A DNA stretch of 64,000 bases from Kaistia soli DSM 19436 (GTDB lineage Bacteria > Pseudomonadota > Alphaproteobacteria > Rhizobiales > Kaistiaceae): NCBI RefSeq assembly GCF_900129325.1, contig NZ_FQUP01000001.1, positions 186,001-250,000 of the forward strand, read 5' to 3'. This document shows, one piece after another, positions 1 to 11,534 of the stretch (within the stretch, counting starts at the first letter, position 1; every line of letters starts with the position of its first letter). The translations under genes and the position numbers were made by a program. The notes beneath the pieces are model-generated. The model searched no databases. It was given only the letters and a program-made list of their open reading frames with translations, and was not told the origin of the DNA.

Positions 1-655
1 CGACTTCCGTCTCGCTCGGGCTACGCCCCTCGCGGAGGGCATTGGTCGAGTCGCAGACCAGCGCGAGGACACCCTCGTCGCCGATCGCGGAAAGACGCGC
101 CGCATCTGTGACCGGTCCGATGACGGGTTCGGGATCGAGCTTCCAGTCGCCCGTATGGATCACCGTACCGAGCGGCGTGCGGATCGCCAGCGCCATCGGC
201 TCGAGGATCGAATGTGCGACCGCGATGAATTCGACGTCGAACGGACCGATGTTCAGCCGCTCGCCGGGTCGCACGATGGTGACGGGGATCTCCGGCGCGC
301 CGGGATGGCCCGCGCGCTTCGCCGCCAGCAGGCCCGCGGTGAACGGGCTTGCATAAACGGGGACGCGGAGGCGCGGCCACAGATCGAGCAGCGCGCCGAA
401 ATGATCCTCATGCGCATGCGTGATCACAATGCCGGCGAGATTCGTCCGTTCTTCCTCGAGATAGGCAATATCCGGAAAAATAAGGTCGACACCGGGCAGA
501 TCCGGACCCGCAAAGGCGACGCCGAAATCGACCGCCAGCCATTGCCGTTCATCCGACGGCCCGAGGCCGTAGACGGCGAGATTCATGCCGATCTCGCCGA
601 CGCCGCCGAGCGGCAGGAAGACGAATTCGTCGGACTTCGAGCGCGCGGCCTTCAT
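1..655 (-). CDS. rnj: Ribonuclease J, N-terminal part (cut by window start)
   Basis: Metallo-beta-lactamase/beta-CASP ribonuclease that acts in the cytoplasm on mRNA decay and rRNA maturation. About 218 codons are visible, beginning MKAARSKSDE and followed by the LGGVGEIGMN strand typical of RNase J. The zinc-binding HxHxDH motif is present as THAHEDHFG, and VIHTGDWKLD follows further on. The stop codon lies outside the window. The ATG overlaps the end of birA by 4 bp (ATGA), so it is translated as the last visible gene of the nuo-birA-rnj transcription unit. The order nuoN-birA-rnj is usual in Hyphomicrobiales. Confidence 0.93.
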   Translation of the reverse strand, partial: MKAARSKSDEFVFLPLGGVGEIGMNLAVYGLGPSDERQWLAVDFGVAFAGPDLPGVDLIFPDIAYLEEERTNLAGIVITHAHEDHFGALLDLWPRLRVPVYASPFTAGLLAAKRAGHPGAPEIPVTIVRPGERLNIGPFDVEFIAVAHSILEPMALAIRTPLGTVIHTGDWKLDPEPVIGPVTDAARLSAIGDEGVLALVCDSTNALREGRSPSETEV

Positions 656-1488
656 GCGCGCACCGTGGCGACAGCGCCGAAATGAACCTCGCCTGCGGCA
701 ATCGTTCGCGAAAGCCCGCTTGCCGACCGCACCACGAGCCGCCCCTGTTCGTCGATCGTCTCGAAGGCGCCTGAGAAGACATCCTCACCGACCCGCACCG
801 CCACCGGCTCGCCGAGACCAGCCGCCCGTTCGAGCCACAGCTTCCGGATGACAGGGAAGCCACGTCCGCCGTCCCAGATGCGGATGAGCCCGGCAAAGGC
901 ATTCGACAGGGCGATGAAGACCGCCGGCGCCTCGATCCGAAGCCCGAGCATCGCCAGCGACGTTGCTGGATAGGGCAAGCCCTCCGGCGCGGCGACGACA
1001 TTGACTCCGATGCCGATCGCGACGGCGAGCCGGCCGCCGTCGAGGCTCTCGGCCTCAAGGCCAATACCTGCAAGTTTGCCGCCGTCCAGCAAAACGTCGT
1101 TCGGCCATTTCAGCCGCAGCCGGTCGGCCCGTCCGGGCGCGCCCACGCCATCGAAGGCGTCAAGCCCGATATGGACGGCAAGGTCGGGCGCTACGGCGCG
1201 CAGCGCCTCGTCGAGCGCAAGACCCGCTACGAAGCCGAGCGTAGCGGCGGTCGCTGGATCATGCGGCGTGACAATCAGCAGCGTCGCAGCGAGATTGCCA
1301 ACGGGCGCGACCCAGGCGCGGCCACGGCGGCCACGCCCTGCCGTCTGATCAGTGGTCACGAACCAATGCGCGCCGGGATCTTCCGAACGCGCGGCGAGGA
1401 TCGCCTCCTGATTGGTGGAGCCGATCCGGGGATAGGCGGTAAGCCGATAACCGGCCGACAGTGCCGTGGGTCCGAGTGCGAATTCCAC
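652..1488 (-). CDS. birA: Biotin--[acetyl-CoA-carboxylase] ligase (BirA/BPL, short form)
   Basis: Activates biotin as biotinyl-AMP and transfers it to the biotin carrier domains of carboxylases. The 278-residue product has the biotin-binding motif GRGRRGRAW near residue 50, KWPNDV and KLAGIGLE in the core, and a C-terminal SH3-like domain (GEPVAVRVGEDVFSGAF region). There is no N-terminal helix-turn-helix, so it is the monofunctional enzyme and not a repressor. I chose the GTG start, which lies one base after the nuoN stop; the open frame extends further upstream but only as antisense-like sequence inside nuoN. It overlaps rnj by 4 bp. Confidence 0.92.
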   Translation of the reverse strand: MEFALGPTALSAGYRLTAYPRIGSTNQEAILAARSEDPGAHWFVTTDQTAGRGRRGRAWVAPVGNLAATLLIVTPHDPATAATLGFVAGLALDEALRAVAPDLAVHIGLDAFDGVGAPGRADRLRLKWPNDVLLDGGKLAGIGLEAESLDGGRLAVAIGIGVNVVAAPEGLPYPATSLAMLGLRIEAPAVFIALSNAFAGLIRIWDGGRGFPVIRKLWLERAAGLGEPVAVRVGEDVFSGAFETIDEQGRLVVRSASGLSRTIAAGEVHFGAVATVRA

Positions 1489-1489
1489 G

Positions 1490-2929
1490 TCAGAAGAAGG
1501 TCTTGGCAGCGGCGGCTGCCGCCTGGCCGAGCGGACCGGCGAAGACGACGTAGAGGATGACGAAGGCGCCGGAAATCCCCAGAACCAGACGGAGGGCGCC
1601 CGACATCGGCTCGAACGCGCCCGCCGGCTCATCGAAATACATGATCTTGACGAGGCGGAGATAGTAGAAGGCGCCGACGACGCTGGAGAGCACGCCGACG
1701 ATCGAGAGCATGTAGAGATGCGCCTCAATCGCCGCCAGGAACACATAGAACTTGGCGAAGAAGCCGGCGAGCGGCGGGATGCCGGCAAGCGAGAACATCA
1801 GCATCGCGAAGATGAATGCGATCACCGGATGCGTCCGCGAGAGGCCAGCGAGATCGCCGATCTCCTCAACCGCGCGGCCCTGGCGGCGCATGAAGAGGAT
1901 GACGGCGAAGACGCCGAGCGTCATGGCGACATAGATCGACATGTAGACAATGACGCCCTGGACACCCGCCTGCGTCCCTGCAGCAAGGCCGACCAGCGCG
2001 AAGCCCATATGGCCGATCGAGGAATAGGCCATCAGGCGCTTGATGTCGCGCTGACCGATCGCCGCGAAGGCACCGAGCAGCATCGAGGCGAGCGCCACGA
2101 AGGTGATGACCTGCTGCCAGTCAGCTACGGCCGGACCGAATGCGCCGGCAAGGGCGCGCACGAACATCGCCATCGCCGCCGCCTTGGGCGCCGCGGCGAG
2201 AAAGGCGGTGACCGGGGTCGGCGCGCCTTCATAGACGTCGGGCGTCCACATGTGGAACGGGACCGCCGAAACCTTGAACGCGATGCCTGCGATGACAAAG
2301 ACGATGCCGAACACCAGCCCAACCGAGGCCGGGCCACCCGAAAGGGCCGCGGCGATGCCAGCGAAATCCGTATGGCCGGTGAAGCCGTAAACCAGCGACG
2401 CGCCATAGAGCAGGATGCCGGAGGAGAGCGCACCGAGGACGAAATATTTGAGGCCCGCTTCCGACGACTTCTCGGAATCCCGGTTGATCGCGGTGACGAC
2501 ATAGAGCGCCAGCGACTGCAGCTCGAGACCGAGATAAAGCGAGATGAGGTCGCTCGCCGAGATCATCAGCATCATGCCGAGCGTCGCGATGACGATCAGC
2601 ACCGGATATTCGAACCGGTCGAAGCTCTCGCGCCGGGCAAAGTCTGCCGACATCAAGACCGCGAAGCCGGAGCCAATCAGCGACAGCACCTTCATGAATC
2701 GCGCGAAGGGATCGAGCACGAACGCGCCCGAGAACGTGACTCCGTCCGGCGTCATGAAGATAAGCGCCAAACCTGCAATGACGATCACGACCACCGACAG
2801 GGAGGTCACGAGTGGCGTCGCGCGCTCTCCCTTGAAGACGCCGATCATCAGGAGCGCGAGCGCGCCGACCGCCAGGATGAGTTCCGGCAGCACGGGCGAG
2901 AGGACGGGCAGAGGCGCGAGTTCCATCAT
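1490..2929 (-). CDS. nuoN: NADH-quinone oxidoreductase subunit N
   Basis: Antiporter-like membrane subunit of complex I and one of the proton-pumping modules. The 479-residue protein is hydrophobic throughout, with about 14 predicted helices. Family signatures visible include the [15 protein letters not shown] helix, the [22 protein letters not shown] segment carrying the conserved lysine, and [14 protein letters not shown]. It is the last nuo gene, 58 bp downstream of nuoM and 1 bp upstream of birA. Two ATGs are adjacent at the start; the outer one has AGGA about 6 nt upstream. Confidence 0.97.
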   Translation of the reverse strand: MMELAPLPVLSPVLPELILAVGALALLMIGVFKGERATPLVTSLSVVVIVIAGLALIFMTPDGVTFSGAFVLDPFARFMKVLSLIGSGFAVLMSADFARRESFDRFEYPVLIVIATLGMMLMISASDLISLYLGLELQSLALYVVTAINRDSEKSSEAGLKYFVLGALSSGILLYGASLVYGFTGHTDFAGIAAALSGGPASVGLVFGIVFVIAGIAFKVSAVPFHMWTPDVYEGAPTPVTAFLAAAPKAAAMAMFVRALAGAFGPAVADWQQVITFVALASMLLGAFAAIGQRDIKRLMAYSSIGHMGFALVGLAAGTQAGVQGVIVYMSIYVAMTLGVFAVILFMRRQGRAVEEIGDLAGLSRTHPVIAFIFAMLMFSLAGIPPLAGFFAKFYVFLAAIEAHLYMLSIVGVLSSVVGAFYYLRLVKIMYFDEPAGAFEPMSGALRLVLGISGAFVILYVVFAGPLGQAAAAAAKTFF

Positions 2930-2987
2930 AGTGCGTCCTGGTTCGTCACTCGGTTCGTCATGGAGGCGGTCTGGTCTGTCATCAGAG

Positions 2988-4499
2988 TCACTTGGCCGCG
3001 ACGGCGAGCTTGCCGGCAGCCGAAAGAGCCGCCTGATAGTTGGTGATGAGATTGTCGACCGAAGCCGACGTCACATGGAAGACGGGCGTCGGATAGACAC
3101 CGAAGAAAAGGGTCAGCAGAACCAGCGGCACGAGGATCGTCAGTTCGCGACGCGAGAGGTCGAACATCGACATCAGCGCAGGCTTGTCTAGCGGCCCGAG
3201 CATCACGCGACGGTAGAGCCAGAGCCCGTAAGCCGCCGAGAAGATAACGCCGGTTGTTGCGAAGAAGGCGACCCAGGTGTTGGCGCGGAAGGCCCCCAGC
3301 ATGGTGAGGAACTCGCCGACAAAGGCCGACGTGCCCGGCAGACCGATATTGGCCATCGTGAAGAACAGGAAGATGGCCGCATAGAACGGCATCCGGTTGA
3401 CCAGTCCGCCATAGGCCGCGATCTCGCGGGTGTGCATCCGGTCGTAGACGACGCCGACGCAAAGGAACAGCGCGCTCGCCACAAGCCCGTGTGACAGCAT
3501 CAGGAAGACAGCGCCTTCGACGCCCTGCTGATTGCCGGCGAAGATACCCATCGTCACGAAGCCCATATGGGCGACCGACGAATAGGCGATCAGCTTCTTC
3601 ATATCCTCCTGCATCAGCGCCACCAGCGAGGTGTAGATGATGGCGACGACCGAGAGCGTGTAGATGAAGGGCGCAAAATCAGCCGAGGCGAGCGGGAACA
3701 TCGGCAGCGAGAAGCGCAGGAAGCCGTAGCCGCCCATCTTCAGCAGCACACCCGCCAGGATCACCGAACCGGCGGTCGGGGCTTCCACATGCGCGTCTGG
3801 CAGCCAGGTGTGGACTGGCCACATCGGCATCTTGACCGCGAACGACGCGAAGAAGGCAAGCCATAGCCAAGTCTGCATCGAGGCCGGGAACTGGTGGTTG
3901 AGCAGCGTCGGGATATCCGTCGTGCCGGCCTGCCAGTACATCGCCATGATGGCTAGCAGCATGAGCACCGAGCCGAGCAACGTATAAAGGAAGAACTTGA
4001 ACGCGGCATAGACGCGACGCGGTCCGCCCCAGATGCCGATGATCAGGAACATCGGAATCAGGCCGGCTTCGAAGAAGACGTAGAACAGGACAAGATCGGT
4101 CGCGCAGAAAACGCCGATCATCAGCGTCTCGAGCAGCAGGAACGCGATCATATATTCGCGGAAGCGCTTCTGGACCGAGAACTTCGACGCGATGATACAG
4201 GCGGGCATCAGGAAGGTCGTCAGGATGACGAACAGCATCGAAATGCCGTCCACACCCATCGAATAGCCGATGCGACCGCCGAGCCAGCCCGCCTGCTCGA
4301 CAAACTGGAAGCCGGCATTGGCGTTGTCGAAATCCTTCCAGATCAGCAGCGAGATCAGGAAGTTGACGATGGTCGTCCAGAGGGCGATCCAATAGATGTT
4401 CCGCCGCGCGGCCGCGTCATCGCCGCGGATCGTCAGCAGCAACAGCGCGCCGACCGTCGGCAGGAAGGTTACGGTCGAAAGGATCGGCCAGTCGGTCAT
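2988..4499 (-). CDS. nuoM: NADH-quinone oxidoreductase subunit M
   Basis: Second antiporter-like proton-pumping subunit of membrane complex I. The 503-residue polytopic protein shows the family motifs [17 protein letters not shown] (conserved glutamate), [23 protein letters not shown] (conserved lysine region) and [14 protein letters not shown]. Length matches the family. It lies between nuoL (12 bp upstream) and nuoN. Confidence 0.97.
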   Translation of the reverse strand: MTDWPILSTVTFLPTVGALLLLTIRGDDAAARRNIYWIALWTTIVNFLISLLIWKDFDNANAGFQFVEQAGWLGGRIGYSMGVDGISMLFVILTTFLMPACIIASKFSVQKRFREYMIAFLLLETLMIGVFCATDLVLFYVFFEAGLIPMFLIIGIWGGPRRVYAAFKFFLYTLLGSVLMLLAIMAMYWQAGTTDIPTLLNHQFPASMQTWLWLAFFASFAVKMPMWPVHTWLPDAHVEAPTAGSVILAGVLLKMGGYGFLRFSLPMFPLASADFAPFIYTLSVVAIIYTSLVALMQEDMKKLIAYSSVAHMGFVTMGIFAGNQQGVEGAVFLMLSHGLVASALFLCVGVVYDRMHTREIAAYGGLVNRMPFYAAIFLFFTMANIGLPGTSAFVGEFLTMLGAFRANTWVAFFATTGVIFSAAYGLWLYRRVMLGPLDKPALMSMFDLSRRELTILVPLVLLTLFFGVYPTPVFHVTSASVDNLITNYQAALSAAGKLAVAAK

Positions 4500-4511
4500 T
4501 AGGTCAAATCC

Positions 4512-6608
4512 TCAGCGCGCGAACATCATCCATGTGACCAGCGCCGAGACGCCGATCAGCATGGCAAAGGCATAGTGGTAGACGTACCCCGTCTCGAGGC
4601 GGACGACGCGCTTGGTGACGTCCACGACACGGGCGGAGATACCGTCCGGGCCGAACCCGTCGATCAGCCAGCCATCGCCCTTCTTCCAGAGGAAGCGGCC
4701 GAGCCATTTAACCGGGCGGACGAACAGGAAGTCGTAGAGCTCGTCGAAATACCACTTGTTGAGCAGGAAACGGTAGAGCAGCGGCTGCTCCTCGGCGAGG
4801 CGCTTCGGCACCTCGGGCGAGCGGATATAGAACCAGTAGGTGAGCAGGAAGCCGATCACCATCATGACCGTCGGCGCGAGCTTAACCAGCTCAGACATCT
4901 CATGCATGTTGTGCAGGACATGATTGTCCGGATTGGTGAACAGCGCGCTCTTCCAGAACTCGGCATAGGCCTCGCCGATGAAGCGGTTCTCGAAGATCAT
5001 GCCGGCGAAGAGCGCACCGAGCGACAGCACGATCAGCGGGATCGTCATCGGCTTCGGCGATTCATGCACATGCGCCATGACCTCGGCCGAGGCGCGCGGC
5101 TTGCCATGGAAGGTCATGAAGATCAGGCGCCAAGAATAGAACGAGGTCAGCAGCGCCGCCGCCACCGTCATGAACCAGGCATAGCCGGCCAGCGGGTTCT
5201 CAGCCACATAGGCCGCCTCGATGATGGCGTCCTTCGAGAAATAGCCGGCCGTGAACGGGAAGCCGGTGATGGCCAGCGTGCCGGCGATCATCGCCCAATA
5301 GGTGATCGGGAGGTGCTTGCGAAGACCGCCCATCTTGCGCATGTCCTGCTCGCCGCTGACCGCATGGATCACCGAGCCGGCGCAGAGGAACAGCAACGCC
5401 TTGAAGAAGCCGTGCGTCAGGAGGTGGAAGATGCCGGTCGCGAATGCGCCCGTGCCGAGGCCAACGAACATGTAGCCGAGCTGCGAGCAGGTCGAATACG
5501 CGATCACGCGCTTGATGTCGTTCTGCACAAGGCCGATCGTCGCCGCGAAGAAGCAGGTCGTCGCGCCGAAGAACGTAACCATGGTCAGCGCCGTCTCGGA
5601 CAGGCCGAATAGCGGCGACATCCGCGCCACCATGAACACACCAGCCGTCACCATCGTCGCCGCATGGATGAGGGCCGAGACCGGGGTCGGGCCCTCCATC
5701 GCGTCCGGCAGCCAGGTATGCAGCAGGAACTGCGCCGACTTGCCCATGGCGCCGACGAACAGCAGCAGGCAAACGGTGGTCAGCGCGTCGAAATCCCAGG
5801 ACAGGAAGTGCATCTTCGTGCCGACGGCACCGCCGGCATTGGCGAAGATCGTCTGGAAGTCGACGGAGTTGAACAGAACGAACACGCCGAAAATGCCGAC
5901 CGCGAAGCCGAAATCGCCGACGCGATTGACGACGAAGGCCTTGATGGCCGCGGCGTTCGCCGACGGGCGCTGGTACCAGAAGCCGATCAGCAGATAGGAG
6001 GCAAGGCCGACGCCTTCCCAGCCGAAGAACATCTGCACGAGGTTGTCTGACGTCACCAGCATCAGCATGGCGAAGGTGAACAGCGACAGATAGCCGAAGA
6101 AGCGCGGCCGGTGCTCATCATGGGCCATGTAGCCCCATGAGTAGAGGTGGACGAGCGAGGAAACGGTCGTCACCAGGATGAGCATCACCGACGTCAGCGT
6201 GTCGATGCGGAAGGACCAGTTGAAGGACAGCGTGCCCGAGGTCACCCAAGGCAGCACGTTGACGAAGACAGGCTCGCCGGTGGGGGCCGTGATCGTCAGG
6301 AAGGCGATCCACGACAGGATCGCGGAGACGAACAGGAAGCCCGTCGTGATGATCTCGGCCGGACGCGACCCTGGCGCCGCGGGTGCATGATCGTCATGCC
6401 CGTGCCCGTGATCGTCATGCGCATGGGCGCCGTGGCCGTGGTCATCATGCGCGTGGCTTACATGTGCATGGTCGCCATGATCATGATGGCCGGCGTCGCT
6501 GCCCTCGGCCGGCGCACCGACCATGGCGGCGCGGTAGCTGCCCGAAAGCGCGATCACGCCGGCGATGATGGCGCCGATGAGCGGGAGGAAGACGATCGCG
6601 GAATACAT
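4512..6608 (-). CDS. nuoL: NADH-quinone oxidoreductase subunit L with histidine-rich loop
   Basis: Distal antiporter-like subunit of complex I, which carries the long lateral helix. The 698 residues include [38 protein letters not shown] and [15 protein letters not shown] motifs, and C-terminal helices. It is some 85 residues longer than the E. coli protein. Part of the excess is an insertion at about residues 31-80, between the first and second membrane helices, with 15 histidines in 34 residues (41-74) mixed with Asp, Gly and Ala. The insertion keeps the reading frame and the neighbouring sequence is normal, so I read it as a genuine loop. Confidence 0.96.
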   Translation of the reverse strand: MYSAIVFLPLIGAIIAGVIALSGSYRAAMVGAPAEGSDAGHHDHGDHAHVSHAHDDHGHGAHAHDDHGHGHDDHAPAAPGSRPAEIITTGFLFVSAILSWIAFLTITAPTGEPVFVNVLPWVTSGTLSFNWSFRIDTLTSVMLILVTTVSSLVHLYSWGYMAHDEHRPRFFGYLSLFTFAMLMLVTSDNLVQMFFGWEGVGLASYLLIGFWYQRPSANAAAIKAFVVNRVGDFGFAVGIFGVFVLFNSVDFQTIFANAGGAVGTKMHFLSWDFDALTTVCLLLFVGAMGKSAQFLLHTWLPDAMEGPTPVSALIHAATMVTAGVFMVARMSPLFGLSETALTMVTFFGATTCFFAATIGLVQNDIKRVIAYSTCSQLGYMFVGLGTGAFATGIFHLLTHGFFKALLFLCAGSVIHAVSGEQDMRKMGGLRKHLPITYWAMIAGTLAITGFPFTAGYFSKDAIIEAAYVAENPLAGYAWFMTVAAALLTSFYSWRLIFMTFHGKPRASAEVMAHVHESPKPMTIPLIVLSLGALFAGMIFENRFIGEAYAEFWKSALFTNPDNHVLHNMHEMSELVKLAPTVMMVIGFLLTYWFYIRSPEVPKRLAEEQPLLYRFLLNKWYFDELYDFLFVRPVKWLGRFLWKKGDGWLIDGFGPDGISARVVDVTKRVVRLETGYVYHYAFAMLIGVSALVTWMMFAR
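6387..6488 (-). repeat. His/Asp/Gly-rich low-complexity segment inside nuoL
   Basis: Codes for residues 41-74 of NuoL. The DNA is built from short imperfect repeats of the kind GACGATCACGGGCACGG that translate to alternating HD/HG/HA pairs. The pattern resembles metal-binding His-rich loops of zinc and nickel transporters and chaperones. That NuoL binds metal here is only an inference. Confidence 0.8.
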
Positions 6609-6615
6609 CGGAGCC

Positions 6616-6924
6616 TCAGCCCTTCATCAGATTGATGTCTTCGACCGCGATCGAACCACGATTGCGGAAGTAGACCACGAGGATGGCGAGGCCGATCGCC
6701 GCTTCAGCCGCCGCGACCGTCAGCACGAACAGCGCGAAGATCTGGCCGACGAGATCGCCGAGGAAGGAGGAGAAGGCCACGAAATTGATGTTCACGGCGA
6801 GCAGGATGAGCTCGATCGACATCAGGATGACGATGACGTTCTTCCGGTTGATGAAGATGCCGAATACGCCGATCGTGAACAGGATCGCCGCGACCGCCAG
6901 ATAGTGAGGGAGACCGATCTCCAT
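6616..6924 (-). CDS. nuoK: NADH-quinone oxidoreductase subunit K
   Basis: Small three-helix membrane subunit of complex I in the E-channel region. At 102 residues it has the expected length. The conserved glutamates in transmembrane helices 2 and 3 lie within [17 protein letters not shown] and [14 protein letters not shown]. It lies 7 bp upstream of nuoL and 20 bp downstream of nuoJ. Confidence 0.97.
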   Translation of the reverse strand: MEIGLPHYLAVAAILFTIGVFGIFINRKNVIVILMSIELILLAVNINFVAFSSFLGDLVGQIFALFVLTVAAAEAAIGLAILVVYFRNRGSIAVEDINLMKG

Positions 6925-6944
6925 GATTGTGATCCGTTCCCTCT

Positions 6945-7553
6945 CTAGACGCCCTGGCCGGGCTTGACGGCGTGCATGTCGACCTTCTGCGACCGCGACA
7001 CCTGGTCGGCGATCACCTGGCGCTTGACCTTCGGCTTGTGGCGCAGCGTCAGCACAATCGCGCCGATCATCGCGACGAGCAGCACGAAGCCCGCGACCTG
7101 GAAGAAGAAGATGTAATGCGTATACAGCAGACGCCCGATCGCCGCGGTGTTGGAAATCTCCGCGGGATTGGGGATCGGCGACGTCGCCGTCGCGATCGCC
7201 TCAGGCGCGAAGGTCCAGCCCGACAGGCCGATGAGCAACTCGGCGAGCAGCACGACGCCGACCAACGCGCCAACCGGCAGATACTGCAGGAAGCCTTGGC
7301 GCAGCTCGACGAAATCGACGTCCAGCATCATCACGACGAAGAGGAACAGCACCGCCACCGCGCCGACATAGACGACGACCAGCAGCATCGCGAGGAATTC
7401 GGCGCCGAGCAGGACGAACAGGCCCGCAGCGTTGAAGAAGGCCAGGATCAGGAACAGTACCGAATGCACGGGGTTCCGGGCCGAGATGACCATCAGGCCC
7501 GAAGCGAGGGTGATCGCCGAAAACAGATAGAAGAAGAGGGTGTGAATGATCAT
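6945..7553 (-). CDS. nuoJ: NADH-quinone oxidoreductase subunit J
   Basis: Membrane subunit of complex I with five predicted helices in 202 residues. The conserved third-helix region [19 protein letters not shown] is present, as is the N-terminal [30 protein letters not shown] segment typical of the family. Its ATG lies 6 bp after the nuoI stop. Confidence 0.97.
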   Translation of the reverse strand: MIIHTLFFYLFSAITLASGLMVISARNPVHSVLFLILAFFNAAGLFVLLGAEFLAMLLVVVYVGAVAVLFLFVVMMLDVDFVELRQGFLQYLPVGALVGVVLLAELLIGLSGWTFAPEAIATATSPIPNPAEISNTAAIGRLLYTHYIFFFQVAGFVLLVAMIGAIVLTLRHKPKVKRQVIADQVSRSQKVDMHAVKPGQGV

Positions 7554-7559
7554 GACCGC

Positions 7560-8048
7560 TCACCGATACGGCGCGTCGATGCTGATGTTCTGGGCGATTT
7601 CCCGTTCCCAGCGGTCGCCATTCGCAAGCAGCTTCTCCTTGTCATAGTAAAGCTCCTCGCGCGTCTCGGTCGCGAACTCAAAGTTCGGACCTTCGACGAT
7701 GGCGTCGACCGGGCAGGCTTCCTGGCAGAAGCCGCAATAGATGCACTTCACCATGTCGATGTCGTAACGGGTGGTGCGGCGCGTACCGTCATTGCGGCGC
7801 GGGCCGGCTTCGATCGTGATCGCCTGCGCCGGGCAGATGGCCTCGCACAGCTTGCACGCGATGCAGCGCTCTTCGCCGTTCGGATAGCGGCGCAGCGCAT
7901 GTTCGCCGCGGAAGCGCGGGCTGATCGCGCCCTTCTCGTAGGGATAGTTCAGCGTCTTCTTCGGCGCGAAGAAATAGCGCATCGCAAGGAAGAACGCCGA
8001 GACGAACTCGGTCAGGAAGAGCGACTTCGCAGTCTGGTCGAGGCGCAT
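7560..8048 (-). CDS. nuoI: NADH-quinone oxidoreductase subunit I
   Basis: Peripheral-arm subunit that carries iron-sulfur clusters N6a and N6b and passes electrons towards NuoB. The 162 residues contain two complete 4Fe-4S motifs, [12 protein letters not shown] and [12 protein letters not shown], and the typical C-terminal region [21 protein letters not shown] start at the ATG giving MRLDQTAKS, which overlaps the nuoH stop in a TAATG junction. An in-frame ATG four codons upstream is possible but lies inside nuoH. Confidence 0.96.
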   Translation of the reverse strand: MRLDQTAKSLFLTEFVSAFFLAMRYFFAPKKTLNYPYEKGAISPRFRGEHALRRYPNGEERCIACKLCEAICPAQAITIEAGPRRNDGTRRTTRYDIDMVKCIYCGFCQEACPVDAIVEGPNFEFATETREELYYDKEKLLANGDRWEREIAQNISIDAPYR

Positions 8049-9094
8049 TAGGGAGCCCATCCCATGATCTGGAGAACGGCGGCGACCACGACGACCATGC
8101 CCAGCGAGATCGGCAGGAACACCTTCCAGCCGAGACGCATCAGCTGGTCGTAGCGATAGCGCGGGACGAAGGCCTTGACCATCGCGAACATGAAGAAGCA
8201 GAGCAGCAGCTTCAGGGCGAACCAGACGATCCCCGGCACCCAGGTGAAGGGCGCGAAGTTGAACGGCGGCAGCCAGCCCCCGAGGAACAGGATCGTCGTC
8301 ATCGCGCACATCAGGCAGATCGACGCGTATTCGCCGAGCATGAACATCATGTACGGCGTCGAGCCATATTCCGACATGAAGCCGGCGACGAGTTCCGACT
8401 CGGCCTCGACGAGATCGAAGGGCGGCCGGTTCGTCTCGGCCAGCGCCGAGATGAAGAAGATGATGAACAGCGGGAACAGCGGCACGAAGTGCCAGTCGAG
8501 GAAGCTCCCCGGAAGGCCGATCTTGGTGCCGAGGCCGGTCTGTTGCGACAGCACGACATCGGAGATGTTCAGCGAACCGACGCAGAGCAGCACGCCGACC
8601 AGCACGAAGCCGATCGAAACCTCGTAGGACACCATCTGCGCGGCGGCGCGCAGCGACGACAGGAACGGATATTTCGAGTTCGACGCCCAGCCGCCCATGA
8701 TGATGCCATAGACGCCGAGCGAGGAGATCGCGAGCAGGTAGAGGATACCGACATTGATGTTGGCGATCACCCAACCTGCATTGAACGGGATCACCGCCCA
8801 GCCGGCGAGCGCCAGCGTCACGGTCACGAGCGGCGCCAGGAGGAAGATGCCCTTGTTGGCGCCGGACGGTATCACCGGCTCCTTGAACACGAACTTCAAG
8901 AGATCCGCGAAGGACTGCAGCAGGCCGAAGGGGCCGACCACATTCGGTCCGCGGCGCATCTGCACCGCCGCCCAGATCTTGCGATCGGCCAGCAGAATGA
9001 AAGCGATCGATACCAGCAGCAGCACCAGAACCAGAAGGCTCTGCGCGATAAGAATGACGCCCGGAATCAGGTAGCCGTCGACGAAACCGTTCAT
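8048..9094 (-). CDS. nuoH: NADH-quinone oxidoreductase subunit H
   Basis: Membrane subunit that forms much of the quinone-binding cavity where the peripheral arm docks. The 348-residue protein has about eight helices and the signatures [49 protein letters not shown] and, near the end, [16 protein letters not shown]. It lies 7 bp after nuoG and shares one base with nuoI. Confidence 0.98.
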   Translation of the reverse strand: MNGFVDGYLIPGVILIAQSLLVLVLLLVSIAFILLADRKIWAAVQMRRGPNVVGPFGLLQSFADLLKFVFKEPVIPSGANKGIFLLAPLVTVTLALAGWAVIPFNAGWVIANINVGILYLLAISSLGVYGIIMGGWASNSKYPFLSSLRAAAQMVSYEVSIGFVLVGVLLCVGSLNISDVVLSQQTGLGTKIGLPGSFLDWHFVPLFPLFIIFFISALAETNRPPFDLVEAESELVAGFMSEYGSTPYMMFMLGEYASICLMCAMTTILFLGGWLPPFNFAPFTWVPGIVWFALKLLLCFFMFAMVKAFVPRYRYDQLMRLGWKVFLPISLGMVVVVAAVLQIMGWAP

Positions 9095-9101
9095 GCGCCC
9101 C

Positions 9102-11195
9102 TCACTCCGCTGCCGCCGCGACCAGGCCGGCCGCCAGCGCGGAACACTCCGCCATCACGGCGGATGCGCGAGCAATCGGATTGGTCAGGTAGAAATCGGC
9201 GATCGGGTTCCTGAACGCCGTGCTCGCGAGGCCGCCGGCCGAACTGGCCAGCGCCGCGACATCGCCGAGCCCTGCCGGCTCGACATGATCAATCATCTGA
9301 AGATGCGGATAGGCCGCATAGAGCGCACGGCGCAATTCGCCGAGCGAGTCATAGGGCAGGCGGTGACCGACGACATCCGACAAGGCCCGCAGGATCGCCC
9401 AATCCTCGCGCGCATCCCCTGGGGGGAACGAGGCACGGTTGGAAAGCTGGACCCGGCCCTCCGTGTTCACATAGGTGCCGGACTTCTCGGTATAGGCCGC
9501 TGCCGGCAGGATGACGTCGGCGCGGTGCGCGCCGTTGTCGCCATGGGTGCCGATATAGACGACGAAGGCGGCGCCGAGCGCTTCGGTATCGATTTCGTCG
9601 GCGCCGAGCAGGAAGAGAAGATCCAGCTCCCCCGCCCCGGCCGCCTTGACCATACCGGCCGCATCGAGACCGCCGGCAGCCGGCACGAAGCCGACATCAA
9701 GTCCCCCGACGCGTGAAGCCGCCATATGAAGAACCGCAAGGCCGTTCCAGCCCTCGTCACGGCCCTCGGCCGTGGCGATTGCCGCAGCGGTTGCGAGCAC
9801 GCCAGCGCCGGCCGCGCCTGCCAGTGCGCCCTGCCCAACGATGACGATCGGCCGCTTGGCCTTGGCCAGCGCCTCGCCAAAAGCGAGGCGGCCAGCCGCG
9901 ATTTCGCCGAGCGTGTCGCTGCCCGCGCCGAGATATTCATAGGGGTAGGTCAGATCGGCCTGTTCGCCGATGACGCCGATCCGGACGCCGCCGGCGCGCC
10001 AGCGCTTGCGGATGCGTGCATTCAGCACCGAAGCCTCGCGGCGGGGATTGGAACCGACGATGAGGATCAGGTCGGCCTGTTCAATGCCGGCGATGGTCGG
10101 GTTGAACACATAGCTCGCGCGGCCCTTCGATGGGTCGAGCGCTGCACCATCCTGGCGGATGTCGAAATTGCCGGAACCGAGCGAAACCAGCAGCTGCTTC
10201 AACGCGAAGAGATCCTCAACCGAGGCGAGATCGCCGCCGATGGCGCCGATGCGTGCACCGGTCGTCGCCTTGACCTTGCCGGCGATCGCCGCAAAGGCTT
10301 CGCCCCACGAGGCCGGGCGCAGCTTGCCGCCGACTCGCAGGTAAGGCCGGTCGAGGCGCTGCGTGCGCAGACCATCCCAGACGAAGCGCGACTTGTCGGA
10401 AATCCACTCCTCGTTCACGGCCTCGTTAAGACGCGGCAGGATGCGCATCACTTCGCGGCCGCGCACGTCGACGCGGATATTCGAGCCGACCGCGTCCATG
10501 ACGTCGATCGCCTCGGTTTTGACCAGCTCCCACGGGCGGGCGTGGAAGGCATAGGGCTTCGAGGTCAGCGCGCCGACCGGGCAAAGGTCGATGACGTTCC
10601 CCTGCAACTCGGATGACAGCGCCTTTTCGAGATAGGTCGTGATCTCGGCATCCTCGCCGCGGCCGATCAGGCCCATCTCGGAAATGCCGGCAACCTCGGT
10701 CGTGAAACGGACGCAGCGCGTGCAATGGATGCAGCGATTCATCGACGTCTTCACGAGCGGACCGATATATTTATCTTCGACGGCGCGCTTGTTCTCGGCG
10801 AAGCGGTTCTTGTCCACGCCATAGGCCATGGCCTGGTCCTGCAGATCACACTCGCCGCCCTGATCGCAGATCGGGCAATCGAGCGGATGGTTGATCAGCA
10901 GGAACTCCATCACGCCTTCACGCGCCTTCTTCACCATCGGCGACTTGGTGAACATGACCGGCGGTTCGCCGTTCGGTCCCGGGCGGAGATCGCGGACGCT
11001 CATCGCGCAGGAAGCCTGCGGCTTCGGCGGGCCGCCCTTCACCTCGACGAGGCACATGCGGCAATTGCCGGCGATCGACAGACGCTCATGGAAGCAGAAG
11101 CGTGGCACTTCCGCGCCAGCGGCTTCCGCCGCCTGCAGCAGCGTGTAGTCCGGGGGGACGTCCACTTCGATGCCGTCAACGATGATCTTGGCCAT
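9102..11195 (-). CDS. nuoG: NADH-quinone oxidoreductase subunit G
   Basis: Large iron-sulfur subunit of the NADH-dehydrogenase module. Of the 697 residues, the first 80 or so form the 2Fe-2S ferredoxin domain ([17 protein letters not shown]). Next come the HxxxC-type ligand region around [21 protein letters not shown] and a 4Fe-4S pair around [14 protein letters not shown]. The remainder is a degenerate molybdopterin-oxidoreductase fold. Its ATG overlaps the stop of the upstream pentapeptide-repeat gene (TAATG), which suggests translational coupling. Confidence 0.97.
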   Translation of the reverse strand: MAKIIVDGIEVDVPPDYTLLQAAEAAGAEVPRFCFHERLSIAGNCRMCLVEVKGGPPKPQASCAMSVRDLRPGPNGEPPVMFTKSPMVKKAREGVMEFLLINHPLDCPICDQGGECDLQDQAMAYGVDKNRFAENKRAVEDKYIGPLVKTSMNRCIHCTRCVRFTTEVAGISEMGLIGRGEDAEITTYLEKALSSELQGNVIDLCPVGALTSKPYAFHARPWELVKTEAIDVMDAVGSNIRVDVRGREVMRILPRLNEAVNEEWISDKSRFVWDGLRTQRLDRPYLRVGGKLRPASWGEAFAAIAGKVKATTGARIGAIGGDLASVEDLFALKQLLVSLGSGNFDIRQDGAALDPSKGRASYVFNPTIAGIEQADLILIVGSNPRREASVLNARIRKRWRAGGVRIGVIGEQADLTYPYEYLGAGSDTLGEIAAGRLAFGEALAKAKRPIVIVGQGALAGAAGAGVLATAAAIATAEGRDEGWNGLAVLHMAASRVGGLDVGFVPAAGGLDAAGMVKAAGAGELDLLFLLGADEIDTEALGAAFVVYIGTHGDNGAHRADVILPAAAYTEKSGTYVNTEGRVQLSNRASFPPGDAREDWAILRALSDVVGHRLPYDSLGELRRALYAAYPHLQMIDHVEPAGLGDVAALASSAGGLASTAFRNPIADFYLTNPIARASAVMAECSALAAGLVAAAAE

Positions 11196-11530
11196 TACTT
11201 CGCCTCTTGCGCCGCACGATAGGCGGCCTGCAATTCGGATAGGAGGACACCGTCGACCCTGGCGCCTTCGACAAGGCAGCCTTCGATCGAGACGCCCATC
11301 AGGTTGACCTTCGAGAGCCGAGCGCCCGACAGATTCACGTCGGTGATGCGCGCTCCCGAAATATTCGCGTCCTCGACGGAGAGGCCCGCCAGATTGACGT
11401 TCTTCGCCGTCCAGCCCGACATGTTCACATCGTCGAAGCAGGCGCCCGAAAGATTGACGTCAACAAAATTCGAACCCGCGAGGGTCGACCTGTTGACCTC
11501 CAATTTCTCAATGACGCCTTCCAGCTTCAT
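11195..11530 (-). CDS. Pentapeptide-repeat protein embedded in the nuo operon
   Basis: The 111-residue product consists almost entirely of pentapeptide repeats: from about residue 15 to 90 every fifth position is L, F, M, V or I in units like VNLSG, ANISG and ARLSK. This predicts a small right-handed quadrilateral beta-helix with a short C-terminal helix ([14 protein letters not shown]). There is no signal peptide or membrane segment, so it should be cytoplasmic. It lies 4 bp after nuoF and shares one base with nuoG, so it is expressed as part of the operon. I do not know a complex I subunit of this type; a role as assembly or stability factor for the NuoEFG module is an inference from position. 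Confidence 0.9.
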   Translation of the reverse strand: MKLEGVIEKLEVNRSTLAGSNFVDVNLSGACFDDVNMSGWTAKNVNLAGLSVEDANISGARITDVNLSGARLSKVNLMGVSIEGCLVEGARVDGVLLSELQAAYRAAQEAK

Positions 11531-11534
11531 CGCC

